The notes beneath the pieces are model-generated. The model was not told the DNA's origin. It searched no databases and was given only the letters and a program-made list of their open reading frames with translations. This document shows, one piece after another, positions 26,869-36,141 of a DNA stretch of 64,000 nucleotides. The stretch comes from Thermoplasma acidophilum DSM 1728 (GTDB taxonomy: Archaea > Thermoplasmatota > Thermoplasmata > Thermoplasmatales > Thermoplasmataceae). A program made the position numbers and the translations under genes. The DNA lies in contig NC_002578.1 in assembly GCF_000195915.1 (NCBI RefSeq), forward strand, positions 62,001 through 126,000, written 5' to 3'. Each line of letters starts with the position of its first letter. The stretch's first letter is position 1.

Positions 26869-27429
26869 ATGCTGATGCTATTCAACAAATACGATGTCAA
26901 TGCGGTGGAGATACACGATCCTGGTATGGTGAAATATATCAATGTGAAATCTGCACTCAACCTGCACACTGGTGGCAGGTTTTCATCATACTACGCTGGA
27001 AAAATAAACATGAACGTCGTGGAAAGATTGATAAACAAGCTCATGAGGAGCGAGAAATGGACCGGCAAGAAGTACAGTGCTTACAAGATAACGGAAGAGG
27101 CCTTTCAAATAATAGCGGAGAAGACAAAGCAGAATCCGCTCCAGATACTCATAAATGCGATCGAGAATGCAGGCCCCAGGGAAGAGGTTACTAGGCTCAA
27201 ATACGGCGGAATAGCTGTGCCGAAATCGGTTGATGTTTCCCCTTCCAGGCGAGTAGACGAGGCTCTCAGGAACATCGCTACTGGCGCAACAAATGCATCC
27301 TTCAAGAGCAAGAAGTCGATCGTTAACTGCCTTGCAGATGAAATAATGGCTGCAGCGAGAAACGATCCAACTTCATTTGCAATAAGCAAGAAGGAAGAGA
27401 TAGAAAGAGTTGCACAGTCCGCAAGGTAA
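26869..27429 (+). CDS. rpsG: Small ribosomal subunit protein S7 (uS7)
   Basis: A 186-residue ribosomal protein that nucleates the 30S head. The archaeal/eukaryotic S5e-like form is seen: [38 protein letters not shown], and [14 protein letters not shown], ending with the basic helix [18 protein letters not shown]. It starts immediately at the S12 stop codon, so the two are translationally coupled. An alternative ATG exists at 26875. After it the operon ends; the chromatin protein gene HTa is convergent 116 bases away. Confidence 0.96.
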
Positions 27430-27545
27430 AGCGGTTCCTGGCTTTACTGGACACTCTCTTCTTTTTTAAATATATTTTAGAAGAAGGGAACAAAATCTGG
27501 AGATGCAGTTAAACAATAAAAATTAAAAAATGTAAACGTATCAGC

Positions 27546-27818
27546 TTACTGCTGGTATTTTATCTTGCTTGAAGCCCTGAAGACGAATTTCTTCTTGGAT
27601 GGGACTTCAATTACCTTCTTGGTCTGCGGGTTCCTCGCCTTCCTCGGACCCTGCGTCCTTCTTTCGAATATACCAAAGCCGGCCAGGTTTATCTTTTGGC
27701 CGCCGTTGGCCTGAGAGACTATCTCATCCAGAAAAGACTTTATCACGGTTCTTGCCACTTTCTGGGTGGTGTTTGCCTTCTTTGCTACCTCCTTGGATAG
27801 CTCACTGATTCCTACCAT
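27546..27818 (-). CDS. hup: HTa, bacterial HU-like chromatin protein
   Basis: A 90-residue HU/IHF-family DNA-binding protein. GFGIFERRTQGPRKARNPQTKK is the beta-arm consensus (GFG.F..R...AR.G.NP.T) with the intercalating Pro, preceded by the two-helix dimer body. The sequence matches Thermoplasma acidophilum HTa as I remember it (Ta0093). It replaces archaeal histones, wraps DNA into nucleosome-like particles, and is generally regarded as acquired from bacteria. A strong ribosome binding site AGGTGGT (minus strand, plus-strand 27824-27830) lies 5 bases before the ATG, suiting a very abundant protein. Confidence 0.97.
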   Translation of the reverse strand: MVGISELSKEVAKKANTTQKVARTVIKSFLDEIVSQANGGQKINLAGFGIFERRTQGPRKARNPQTKKVIEVPSKKKFVFRASSKIKYQQ

Positions 27819-28162
27819 CTTTTACCACCTGTATGTTAATAACATAGGAAGTATTAAAATATTTCTATCGTGTTTTAATTAGAGCGTTGTTTAAACGCAG
27901 TCTGCCAATATTCTAAATTTATAATAAAAAAATTGATCATTAATTATTCACATTTGACACCAGAAAAACAGAATTTATTCATATACGCAAATTATTTTTA
28001 CAAATGCATTGTACATAGATGGATCAAAATTAAAGCTTTTTTCACTGCATTTGTCAGACATTTCCTGCTACAACGATAAGATTAACAGATCCGACGCTAT
28101 CTTTATGATCGAAATTCGCAGATAAGCCAACAGTAATTTATACAAGTTAAAAATTGAAGCGT
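27819..28162. promoter_or_regulatory. HTa promoter region and AT-rich gap
   Basis: 344 very AT-rich bases between HTa (leftwards) and the CopD-like gene (rightwards). For HTa, AGGTGGT at 27824-27830 (minus) is the ribosome site and ATATTTTAATAC near 27855-27866 (minus) a candidate TATA box. For the rightward gene, AATTTATACAAG at 28135-28146 is a likely TATA box. The middle (27900-28080) has long A and T runs and no open frame; it may be bent DNA. Confidence 0.5.
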
Positions 28163-28666
28163 ATGAGTATAATAGGAATTCTGCTCGCAGTATTGATCAT
28201 TCATGTCTTTGCTGCCATGATCTTCATAGGCGGATCCCTCTTCATATGGTTCATAGTATGGCCCGCATCCTACAAGGCGGCATCTGATGAGAGCCAGAGG
28301 ACAAAGATTGTCGGCATAATAGGGCGGTACTTTGGATGGTGGACGGACGCCACGGTTGCCATTCTGCTGGTCACTGGTACTTATCTTGGCTACGAATATA
28401 TAGGCGGAAATTTCTCACTCCTCACAACAACAATCGGTGGAGAGATACTGCTCTATAAGGTGATCATAGTGTGGATCACCATCGTTCTGATGTATGCAAA
28501 CAACATATATCATGGTAAACTCATAATGCGCCTGGCCGCAGAGAAGAAATATGATGAGATGAAGAGGATAAGGAAGATCACCCACACCGCTTCATTCATA
28601 ACTCTGGGATTGCTCCTGGTGATAATGGGGCTGGCGGTTGCACTGCAGTTCTTTATGCCATCCTAA
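28163..28666 (+). CDS. CopD-like four-helix membrane protein
   Basis: About 167 residues with four membrane helices. The first, LLAVLIIHVFAAMIFIGGSLF, has the conserved His found in CopD/HemJ-type proteins, and WPASYKAASDES follows at the loop. The third has LLYKVIIVWITIVLMYANNIYHG, and the fourth ends LALQF-like VALQFF. CopD proteins move copper or bind heme; which applies here is unknown. A TTG at 28154 also starts the frame, but the ATG at 28163 better fits the TATA box at 28135-28146. The end overlaps the small minus-strand gene by 4 bases. Confidence 0.65.
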   Translation: MSIIGILLAVLIIHVFAAMIFIGGSLFIWFIVWPASYKAASDESQRTKIVGIIGRYFGWWTDATVAILLVTGTYLGYEYIGGNFSLLTTTIGGEILLYKVIIVWITIVLMYANNIYHGKLIMRLAAEKKYDEMKRIRKITHTASFITLGLLLVIMGLAVALQFFMPS

Positions 28667-28953
28667 TCCTTTGTCATCATTTTTTTTCTTTCTTTTGCTG
28701 AATAGCCGGTCAGCTTCTCTATGAAGTCGTTATATGTCCTGACCACGGCGAGCTTATCGGCATCGCTATCATAATCACCTGTATTGACCAGTATTTTCCT
28801 CTTATCGGGCTTTATTTCAATCCTAGAAATGCCGGGTATAGAAGCAATGATTAGGTCTCCCTCAGATTTCACGTCGAATCCAAGTTCAGAGATCTTCCTT
28901 TTTATAGAATCATAATCTGTTGGGAAACCCTTCTTGACGGGATACTCTCTCAT
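28663..28953 (-). CDS. Small conserved-looking protein of unknown function
   Basis: 96 residues, charged, probably alpha+beta (a repeated pattern LGFDVKSEGDLIIASIPGISRIEI and DKRKILVNTGDY). Its ATG directly follows the stop codon of the TIM-barrel endonuclease gene with no gap, so it is translationally coupled to it and may act with it in DNA repair. No family is recognised. No membrane segment or cysteine motif is visible. Confidence 0.7.
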   Translation of the reverse strand: MREYPVKKGFPTDYDSIKRKISELGFDVKSEGDLIIASIPGISRIEIKPDKRKILVNTGDYDSDADKLAVVRTYNDFIEKLTGYSAKERKKMMTKD

Positions 28954-29979
28954 TCAATCACCTGAAACCGGTTTTTCCGTCACCTTCCTTCTCTGCATCT
29001 TCTTGAAATAGGATCTCACATAGATTATCTGCATGTACTGGGCATCATGCTCCAGCAGGGGAGAAGACGAAATTATGGTCATGTCATCCTGGTAATCTAT
29101 AAGATATTCTGACAGCGTTTCGAACTTCAGGGTTCCGTGCTTTATGGCAGTAAGCCTGCGCTCCTCGTTGCCTATAAATTCCACACCGGAAAATTCAGTG
29201 TACAGATCGTATTTCGCATACTTCTTGAAGTCGTTTATGATGCTTTCGAAATCCTTTATTTCTACCAGAGATCCGCCGGTTATCGCATGCACATGGGCGA
29301 AATTGAGTATCGGTTCTATATTTATTCTTCTGGCAAGTTCCAGCACCTCTTTAGGTGTTCCAAAGACCTCCTGCTTGCCAGACGTTTCTACACCTATATA
29401 TGGATAACCATTGTCTGGCGAGAATTCGTTCAGAATGTCTGAATAAACATCGGCAAATTTGTTCAGACTGTCCTTTTTGCTGCCATGGTAGAATCCGGAA
29501 TGTGTCACGACCCTCCTTGCGCCAAGGTATTTTCCCAAGATGAGCGTCCATCTCAAGTGGTTTATTGATTTCTCAGCTATATCCGGCGAACCGATCATGT
29601 CCATATAATAGGGTGCATGCATGGAGAGTGTGACGTCCAGTTCCTTTGCAAGTTCTCCCCCGGTTTGAAGCTCGTCGTAATTTCTGGCCATATTCCAGAA
29701 GAGCTCCTGCACTATGTCATCCTCCTCTATTTCGGTATCTATACCCACGCTTCTGTAATTTCCGTCTTCATCCTGCCTGAGAACATCTATTATTATAGAA
29801 TCTTCCACGTCCTGGGGCCTGAGGCCGGTATACTCTTCAGCTGAGTTCTCCTGCACATTGACACGCAGGAGCTGTACCTCCAATGCGTTTAGGCCAAGAT
29901 TATGTGTTTCTTCAACCGAATCTATAAAAGTTCTTCCCTTGCTTGTGAGGGGGATCCCAGCAATACCGAATCTTATCAT
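28954..29979 (-). CDS. Endonuclease IV-like TIM-barrel protein
   Basis: A 341-residue protein of the AP endonuclease 2/xylose isomerase-like barrel family. Expected metal-site positions occur in order: LSMHAPYYMDM (His), RVVTHSGFYHG (His), YIGVETSGKQ (Glu), PILNFAHVHAI (His) and YTEFSGVEF (Glu). Endonuclease IV relatives cut DNA at abasic sites using three zinc ions. Archaeal variants of this size are usually annotated as probable endonuclease 4, but not all have been tested. A small gene follows directly. The gene starts near position 29979 with its own promoter. Confidence 0.8.
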   Translation of the reverse strand: MIRFGIAGIPLTSKGRTFIDSVEETHNLGLNALEVQLLRVNVQENSAEEYTGLRPQDVEDSIIIDVLRQDEDGNYRSVGIDTEIEEDDIVQELFWNMARNYDELQTGGELAKELDVTLSMHAPYYMDMIGSPDIAEKSINHLRWTLILGKYLGARRVVTHSGFYHGSKKDSLNKFADVYSDILNEFSPDNGYPYIGVETSGKQEVFGTPKEVLELARRINIEPILNFAHVHAITGGSLVEIKDFESIINDFKKYAKYDLYTEFSGVEFIGNEERRLTAIKHGTLKFETLSEYLIDYQDDMTIISSSPLLEHDAQYMQIIYVRSYFKKMQRRKVTEKPVSGD

Positions 29980-30192
29980 GTATAACCTTAATATTGCTAT
30001 TTAATTGACCTATAAATATCTGACCATCATCGTATCAATGCGCAAAAACAGGTAATCGGTCGGACACATATATTGTATTTCACCTGTGTGTTGTGTGATA
30101 GAATACATTATATATCATTTATGCATTTGTTAATTTGATGCCGATTTTAGGTGGTAATGTTAATATCATTATCATTCAAAAAGGTGATATGG

Positions 30193-31497
30193 ATGAACGT
30201 AGATCCAAACTTAACAAAATACATGATCAAGGCGAAGATATATACCGATGGGGTGGTTGAAAAACCAGATGTGGTTGGTGCAATATTTGGTCAGACTGAA
30301 GGTTTACTTGGGGACGATCTGGATCTAAGAGATCTCCAGAAGAGCGGGAAGATCGGAAGGATCGAGGTCGAGATAGACAGTAAAAAGGGCAGAACAGAGG
30401 GTTATGCCCTGATACCTTCTGGTCTTGATCAGGTTGAAACAGCCATTCTGGCAGCAGCCCTTGAGACCATAGACAGGATAGGCCCATGCAAGGCCAAGGT
30501 TGAGATAGCCAATGTCGAGGACGTCAGGGTTCAGAAGAGGCAGAAGATAATCGAAAGGGCTAAGAAGATATACCAGGATATGAACAGCAAGGGCGATGAC
30601 CTCAGTGAAAGTCTTGTCAAGAGTGTAAGGGAAGAAGTAGAGAAATCTGAGATAATCTCCTATGGCGAGGAAAAGCTTCCAGCCGGCCCAGCGATAAACG
30701 ATTCCGATTCGATAATCGTAGTAGAGGGCAGGAACGACGTGCTGAACCTTCTGAAATACGGAATAAAGAATACCATAGCTGTTCAGGGCACAAACATACC
30801 TGAAACGGTAAAGAAGCTATCAAAGGAAAGAACGGTAACTGTATTTCTCGATGGCGACAGGGGAGGCGATCTGATACTTAAGGAGATGCTTCAGGTTGCA
30901 GAGGCGGATTTCGTGGCGAGGGCCCCACCTGGCACAGAGGTAGAGGAACTGACTTACAAGCAGATCGTAAAAGCGCTGAGGTACAAGACCCCAATAGATC
31001 AGTATCTGTCAATGCACGGAATGAACGATGAACTCAAGGAATACTCCCAGAGGAACAATCTTGTTTTCGGTTCACAGCCAAACAACAACCATGAGGCCAA
31101 GGCGGAGGTCATAGAAGAGCCTCCGGAACAGCCCCCTAAGAACGAGGAGATACGTGAAGAGCAGTCGCAGCAGGTGACAGTGCAGAAGGAGGGATTTCTA
31201 GACCTGCTGAATCCCCATGAGGTGTCAAAGAGGATAGAGGCTCTAGCCCAGCTCAAGATGACAGAAGTATACGATTCAAACGGAGAGAGGATCTTTTCCT
31301 TTCCTGTTTCGGAGGCTGTGGAGAGGATATCTCAGGATCCTAGGGGCAACACGATCGTCACCGGAGGCATAATTTCACAGAGACTCATAGATGTCTCCTA
31401 CAACGCTGGGATAAAGAATATATACGGGCTCAAATTAGGGCACATAACGAAGAAGCCCGTTGATATAAACGTGATAGCATGGGAACGTTCTTTGTAG
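30193..31497 (+). CDS. dnaG: Archaeal DnaG-type primase
   Basis: 434 residues from the ATG at 30193. An AAGGTGAT ribosome site 4 bases before it decides this start over the one at 30151. The N-terminal archaeal domain (TKYMIKAKIYTDGVVEKPDVVGAIFGQTEGLLG) is followed by a Toprim domain with DSIIVVEGRNDVLNLLKYG and FLDGDRGGD. A Gln/Glu-rich linker precedes a C-terminal ARLKMTEV-like segment. In archaea this protein makes short RNA primers and also binds the exosome. The gene overlaps the following AAA+ gene by 19 bases. Confidence 0.95.
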   Translation: MNVDPNLTKYMIKAKIYTDGVVEKPDVVGAIFGQTEGLLGDDLDLRDLQKSGKIGRIEVEIDSKKGRTEGYALIPSGLDQVETAILAAALETIDRIGPCKAKVEIANVEDVRVQKRQKIIERAKKIYQDMNSKGDDLSESLVKSVREEVEKSEIISYGEEKLPAGPAINDSDSIIVVEGRNDVLNLLKYGIKNTIAVQGTNIPETVKKLSKERTVTVFLDGDRGGDLILKEMLQVAEADFVARAPPGTEVEELTYKQIVKALRYKTPIDQYLSMHGMNDELKEYSQRNNLVFGSQPNNNHEAKAEVIEEPPEQPPKNEEIREEQSQQVTVQKEGFLDLLNPHEVSKRIEALAQLKMTEVYDSNGERIFSFPVSEAVERISQDPRGNTIVTGGIISQRLIDVSYNAGIKNIYGLKLGHITKKPVDINVIAWERSL

Positions 31498-32960
31498 ATT
31501 TTTATAATGAGTATCCGGACACATCTTACATAAAGATACCAACAAACCCGCTAGATAGGGTGATAGGCCAGGACGATGCCGTAAAGATAGCCATGGTTGC
31601 CGCGAAGCAGAGAAGGCATCTCTTGCTAGTAGGGCCGCCAGGCGTTGGAAAATCAATGATAGCACAGGCCATGTCGTTCTACATAGACAGGCCGACCGAG
31701 GAGATAAGAGTTGTACACAATCCGCAGTACCCTGAAAGGCCATTTGTGGAGATAAAAACCAGGGAAGAGGTCATGGCCGAACGCGAGGAGGAGACATCAA
31801 CATCAGGTATAATAATTGACCCGAAGGATGCCCCAACCAGCGTAGCCGAACGCCTTGGATACAGATGCAGCAAATGCGGCTTTTACTCTTCACCATCAGA
31901 TGCAGTATGCCCCAACTGCAACTCACCGAAGATACAGATGGGCACTCAGGGCCCATTCGGAGATGTATTCAACGTCATAGGGGCGGCGTTCGGAGTGCAG
32001 AACAACCTTGATAAGGTAACGCTCACGAGACGCAATGGGGATCATGATGAAATCATCGTATACGAAAGGTACAACGACAAGATACGCGTACTTGATGAGA
32101 AGACGCTTGAAAGGCGCAGACGGCTGGAGAAGAAGAGTCCAAGCAAGACGATAGTGCCCATAGACAGGAACCCGTTTGTGCTTGCGACGGGTGCGAGCGA
32201 AACCGAGCTCCTGGGAGATGTAAGGCACGATCCCTACGGCGGGCATCCGCAGCTTGGGACGCTTCCATATGAAAGGGTGATTGCAGGTGCTGTCCACGAA
32301 GCGCATCAGGGTGTCCTCTTCATAGACGAGATCACGCATCTTGGAAACCTGCAGCGGTATATTCTCACAGCCATGCAGGAAAAAACATTTCCAATAACAG
32401 GCAGGAATCCGCAGAGCGCAGGTGCCAGCGTGAGGGTGGACAAGGTCCCGGCAGATTTCATACTTGTGGCAGCGTGCAATATAAACGATCTGCCCTACAT
32501 ACTCAGTCCGTTGAGATCAAGAATAGTGGGAAACGGATACGAGATCCTCATGAAGACCACGATGAAGGATACGGACGAAAACAGGATGAAGTATCTGCAG
32601 TTCATATCGCAGGAGATAACCATGGATGGAAAGATACCCCATATGACCATGGAGGCTGCGGAGCTGATCATCGAAGAGGGAAAGAAGAGGGCGAGGATCA
32701 TAGACAAGAAGAACAACGAACTCACGTTGAGGCTCAGGGAACTCGGTGGTCTGATTAGGGCGGCCGGTGATATAGCAGTGTTCAAGGGCAATAAGCTCAT
32801 TGAGAAAGAGGACGTCGAGGAAGCCATAAAGCTGTATGTGCCTGTTGAAGAGAAGATAACCAAGGAGTACGGCAGCATGGCGGCAGCCTATTCGTCCGAG
32901 AACACAACGTCGCAGAAGGATTTCTACAACTACAACCTTGACGACAGATCATACGAATGA
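31479..32960 (+). CDS. Lon-like AAA+ ATPase with zinc ribbon, no protease domain
   Basis: 493 residues. Walker A GPPGVGKS is at 52-59, Walker B GVLFIDEI at 278-285, sensor 1 in AACNIND (331-337), and an arginine-finger candidate in SPLRSRIV. The sequence GHPQLGTLPYERVIAGAVHEAHQG before Walker B is typical of archaeal LonB. The LonB membrane-anchor insertion between Walker A and B is replaced by a zinc ribbon: Cys130-x2-Cys133, Cys144-x2-Cys147. The Ser-Lys protease domain is missing and the protein ends in an acidic tail. It overlaps dnaG by 19 bases, so a role with primase, the exosome or nucleic-acid remodelling is possible. Confidence 0.85.
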   Translation: MGTFFVDFYNEYPDTSYIKIPTNPLDRVIGQDDAVKIAMVAAKQRRHLLLVGPPGVGKSMIAQAMSFYIDRPTEEIRVVHNPQYPERPFVEIKTREEVMAEREEETSTSGIIIDPKDAPTSVAERLGYRCSKCGFYSSPSDAVCPNCNSPKIQMGTQGPFGDVFNVIGAAFGVQNNLDKVTLTRRNGDHDEIIVYERYNDKIRVLDEKTLERRRRLEKKSPSKTIVPIDRNPFVLATGASETELLGDVRHDPYGGHPQLGTLPYERVIAGAVHEAHQGVLFIDEITHLGNLQRYILTAMQEKTFPITGRNPQSAGASVRVDKVPADFILVAACNINDLPYILSPLRSRIVGNGYEILMKTTMKDTDENRMKYLQFISQEITMDGKIPHMTMEAAELIIEEGKKRARIIDKKNNELTLRLRELGGLIRAAGDIAVFKGNKLIEKEDVEEAIKLYVPVEEKITKEYGSMAAAYSSENTTSQKDFYNYNLDDRSYE

Positions 32961-33062
32961 TCTGTAGAACTCATTTTTAACAATTCAATAACCTGCATTT
33001 AGTTCCTATCGAAATAAAAATCAATATATACTGTCCCACAATTTTATCAGAAGGTGTACCGA

Positions 33063-34334
33063 TTGCAGATAGAAAAAATACGTGGATTCAGAGATTTTTA
33101 TCCAGAGGACATGGATGTTGAGAAGTTCATATTCAAAACGGCAGAGGAGGCTGCAGAGGCATTCGGTTTCAGGCGAATAGACTTTCCAAGTCTTGAGTAT
33201 CTTGATCTTTACCGGATTAAGTCCGGAGAAGAGCTGTTGCAGCAGACGTATTCATTCGTTGATAAGGGAGGCAGGGAGGTTACCCTGATACCGGAGGCAA
33301 CGCCGTCAACGGTCAGGATGGTTACGTCAAGGAAGGATCTGCAGAGGCCGCTTCGCTGGTACAGCTTTCCCAAGGTATGGCGCTATGAGGAACCGCAGGC
33401 CGGCAGGTACAGGGAGCACTATCAGTTCAATGCAGACATATTCGGAAGCGATAGCCCCGAGGCCGATGCAGAGGTGATCGCACTTGCTTCATCGATACTC
33501 GACAGACTGGGTCTCCAGGATATTTACGAGATCAGGATAAACAGCAGAAAGATCATGGAAGAGATCATAGGCGGCATGACCTCATCAGATCCGTTCTCAG
33601 TTTTCTCCATAATCGATCGATATCACAAAATAAGCCGTGAAGAGTTTGTTGATCAGCTCAGATCCGCAGGAATAGGGGAGGACGGCGTATCAATGATAGC
33701 CGATCTTTGTTCTGGTACACGCGGCATTGATGAAATGGCAAGGATAACGGGAAAGAGCAGCGAGGAGATAGCCAGGATGGCTGCGGTTGAGGATCTCCTC
33801 GCTTCATATGGCGTCAAGAACGTACGCTATGACTTTTCAATAGTGCGCGGCCTTTCGTATTACACGGGCATCGTGTTCGAAGCGTATGATCGATCCGGGC
33901 AGTTCAGGGCCATACTGGGTGGCGGAAGATACGACAACCTTGCTTCTCTCATGTCAGGAGAATCGGTTCCAGCTGTTGGCTTCGGCATGGGCGACGCTGT
34001 GATATCACTGCTGCTGAAGAGGGAAAACGTGCAGATACCGAGGGAGAAGAAATCGGTATACATATGCAGGGTCGGTAAGATCAATTCCAGCATAATGAAT
34101 GAGTATTCCAGAAAGCTCAGGGAAAGGGGAATGAACGTTACTGTGGAGATAATGGAACGTGGGCTTTCGGCGCAGTTGAAGTATGCTTCAGCGATAGGGG
34201 CGGATTTCGCCGTAATATTTGGGGAACGCGACCTGGAAAGGGGCGTCGTGACGATCAGGAATATGTATACCGGATCGCAGGAAAATGTGGGGCTCGACTC
34301 CGTCGTGGAACATCTGATTTCACAGGCAACGTGA
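33063..34334 (+). CDS. hisS: Histidyl-tRNA synthetase
   Basis: About 423 residues. Class II synthetase motif 1 ([11 protein letters not shown] to the ISFPSLEY region), motif 2 ([28 protein letters not shown]) and motif 3 ([10 protein letters not shown]) are present, with the HisRS-specific [12 protein letters not shown] and the C-terminal anticodon domain. It charges tRNA-His. Translation could begin at GTG 33054 or TTG 33063. The sequence AAGGTG at 33051-33056 is a good ribosome site for the TTG, giving MQIEKIRGF. Confidence 0.95.
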
Positions 34335-34384
34335 ACTGGAAGGAAATGAAAAAACTTTAAATATTTTCTAATTCTCGGAGGCTC

Positions 34385-34576
34385 ATGGATCCAGTACTGG
34401 AATTGTTCAAGGAAAACCCAGATGTGTACCTGACTGAAGAGCAGATCCTGTCTGTGACTGGCCTGAAGGATCTCGATAGGAAGCTTCAGGAGCTGGTAAA
34501 GGCCGGTAAACTGGTCAGGATAGAAACAAACAAGAAGAGCGGTAAGAAGATCTATTACGGCCTTAAACAGAATTAG
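34385..34576 (+). CDS. Small winged-helix protein
   Basis: 63 residues forming one winged helix-turn-helix: YLTEEQILSVTGLKDLDRKLQELVKAGKLVRIE, then a basic wing NKKSGKKIYYGLK. It has the size of a free-standing DNA-binding domain. TATA (CTTTAAATATTT) lies at about 34354-34365 and GGAGG at 34377-34381 precedes the ATG, so expression is well supported. It ends 4 bases inside the ZPR1 gene of the opposite strand. Target unknown. Confidence 0.78.
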   Translation: MDPVLELFKENPDVYLTEEQILSVTGLKDLDRKLQELVKAGKLVRIETNKKSGKKIYYGLKQN

Positions 34577-35094
34577 TCCATGGATTCAACCATGGCCTTA
34601 TCGCTGTGAACTACACTTTTTCCAGATTCGTCCATTATTATCAATGTGAAGGATTCAAATTTTCCGTTTATTATTCCGTCTATGCGCTTTCTCAGGCTGG
34701 CTATTTTCTTATTATTCTGGTCATCCGCGGCAAGCAGGTCAAGTTTCTCTCCAATTCTGTAAATTATTCCCTCTATAGTTGTGATCTCTCCGTTTGAGTA
34801 TTCCGCGGAATCTATGGATGCCTCCATCTCAGGTATGTATACGTCAGCCCTCCTCGATCTGTACACTATTATTCTAAGATCGTCAGGGTTCTCAATCCTT
34901 ATGGTTATCTTCTTCGGATCACGCTTCTCATCCGAATAGACCTCTGTTTTCCTGTATCCGCACTCCTTGCAGAAATAGGTGTAAATGGAAATCTTGCCCT
35001 CATAGGGTATCTCCGTATCATACATGATCAGGTAAAGATTGGCCTCACATACTGGGCACTCCATTTCCGTCTCAATCTCCCTAGGCACATCCAT
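34573..35094 (-). CDS. ZPR1-family zinc finger protein
   Basis: A 173-residue archaeal ZPR1 domain protein. The four-Cys zinc finger is CPVCEANLYLIMYDTEIPYEGKI...FCKECGYR, with the characteristic CxxC-x(~28)-CxxCGYR spacing, followed by the double-psi-like beta domain (TIRIENPDDLRIIVYRSRRADVYIPEM). Eukaryotic ZPR1 binds eEF1A, recently described as a folding chaperone for it. The archaeal function is assumed similar. It is the last gene of the leftward GNAT-ipk-fni-ZPR1 string, starting directly at the fni stop. Confidence 0.9.
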   Translation of the reverse strand: MDVPREIETEMECPVCEANLYLIMYDTEIPYEGKISIYTYFCKECGYRKTEVYSDEKRDPKKITIRIENPDDLRIIVYRSRRADVYIPEMEASIDSAEYSNGEITTIEGIIYRIGEKLDLLAADDQNNKKIASLRKRIDGIINGKFESFTLIIMDESGKSVVHSDKAMVESMD

Positions 35095-36141
35095 CTACTT
35101 TGCCTCCAGCCATGACCTCAGTGGATCAACGATAACCTTTTTAGTAAATTTAAGTTCATAAACATTTTTATTTCCAGTAAGAAACAGAGCAACACGGAAT
35201 TCACGCTGTATCAGCTCTATATTCTTCATAAGCATCTCTGGGTCGGTATCGGCATCCTTGAGCAGGCTTCTGGCGAATCCACCGGCGGTTGCTCCCATGG
35301 CTATGGCCTTGGCCAGATCTAGGCCATTTCTCAGACCGCCGCTGCCGATCACTGGCGCAAGGTCGCTGCAGTAATAAACGGAAGCGGGCGATGGAATACC
35401 CCAGTTCCAGAACGTTTCGCCTATCCTCATCTTCTCCAGATTGTTCTCCTTCCTGGCCCTGTAATACTCAACAGCGGCAAATGTGGTTCCGCTGACACCT
35501 GATACCTCTATCGCCTTCACGCCCGCATCGATCAGTCTCTCTGCAGTTCTCCTGCTGAAACCGCTTCCGGTCTCCTTTGCTATTATGTTGAACGATCCTG
35601 AAAGATCCTTTATGCGATCTATAACGCCCTTGGAATTTCGATCACCCTCAGGCTGAACCATCTCCTGCAAAAAGTTGAAGTGTACAGCGAGGAAATCAGC
35701 CTTTATGAGATCGTATATATATGCTATGTCCCTGTTGGACACCGCATCCTTGTCCTGCCTCACAAGCTGCGGCGCACCTATATTGGCAATCTTCAGTGGC
35801 ACATGGCTCTCATTTATGACGGAATAGGTATCTTCGATGCTTCGGTCAACAATGGCTGCCCGCATGCTTCCAACGCCCATGCCTATGCCGAACCTCTCCG
35901 CCGCAACAGCGAGGTTCCTGTTTATATTTTTCGCTATCTCAGCGCCACCGGTCATTGATGAAATGATCATGGGGAATTTCAGTTTTTTTCCAAGGAAATC
36001 CACCGAGGTGTCGATCTCATCGTAATTGACCTCAGGGTCAGCCTCGTGCATCAGGCTGATGTCATCCCAGAAGTTGTGAAATGAAGATACATCCTCATTT
36101 TCCGCTATTCTTATATGTTCTTCCTTCCTCTTTCCTATCAT
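35095..36141 (-). CDS. fni: Isopentenyl-diphosphate delta-isomerase type 2
   Basis: A 348-residue FMN-dependent TIM barrel interconverting IPP and DMAPP. Markers are GKRKEEHIRIA at the start, FPMIISSMTGG, GMGVGSMRAAI, HFNFLQEMVQPEGDRN with the substrate site, KETGSGFSRRTAERL, VSGVSGTTFAAVEYYRA and IGSGGLRNGLDLAKAIAMGA. It overlaps the isopentenyl phosphate kinase gene by 4 bases; the two act one after the other in the archaeal mevalonate route to membrane lipids. FMN is loosely bound and NADPH-reduced in this family. Confidence 0.95.
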   Translation of the reverse strand: MIGKRKEEHIRIAENEDVSSFHNFWDDISLMHEADPEVNYDEIDTSVDFLGKKLKFPMIISSMTGGAEIAKNINRNLAVAAERFGIGMGVGSMRAAIVDRSIEDTYSVINESHVPLKIANIGAPQLVRQDKDAVSNRDIAYIYDLIKADFLAVHFNFLQEMVQPEGDRNSKGVIDRIKDLSGSFNIIAKETGSGFSRRTAERLIDAGVKAIEVSGVSGTTFAAVEYYRARKENNLEKMRIGETFWNWGIPSPASVYYCSDLAPVIGSGGLRNGLDLAKAIAMGATAGGFARSLLKDADTDPEMLMKNIELIQREFRVALFLTGNKNVYELKFTKKVIVDPLRSWLEAK

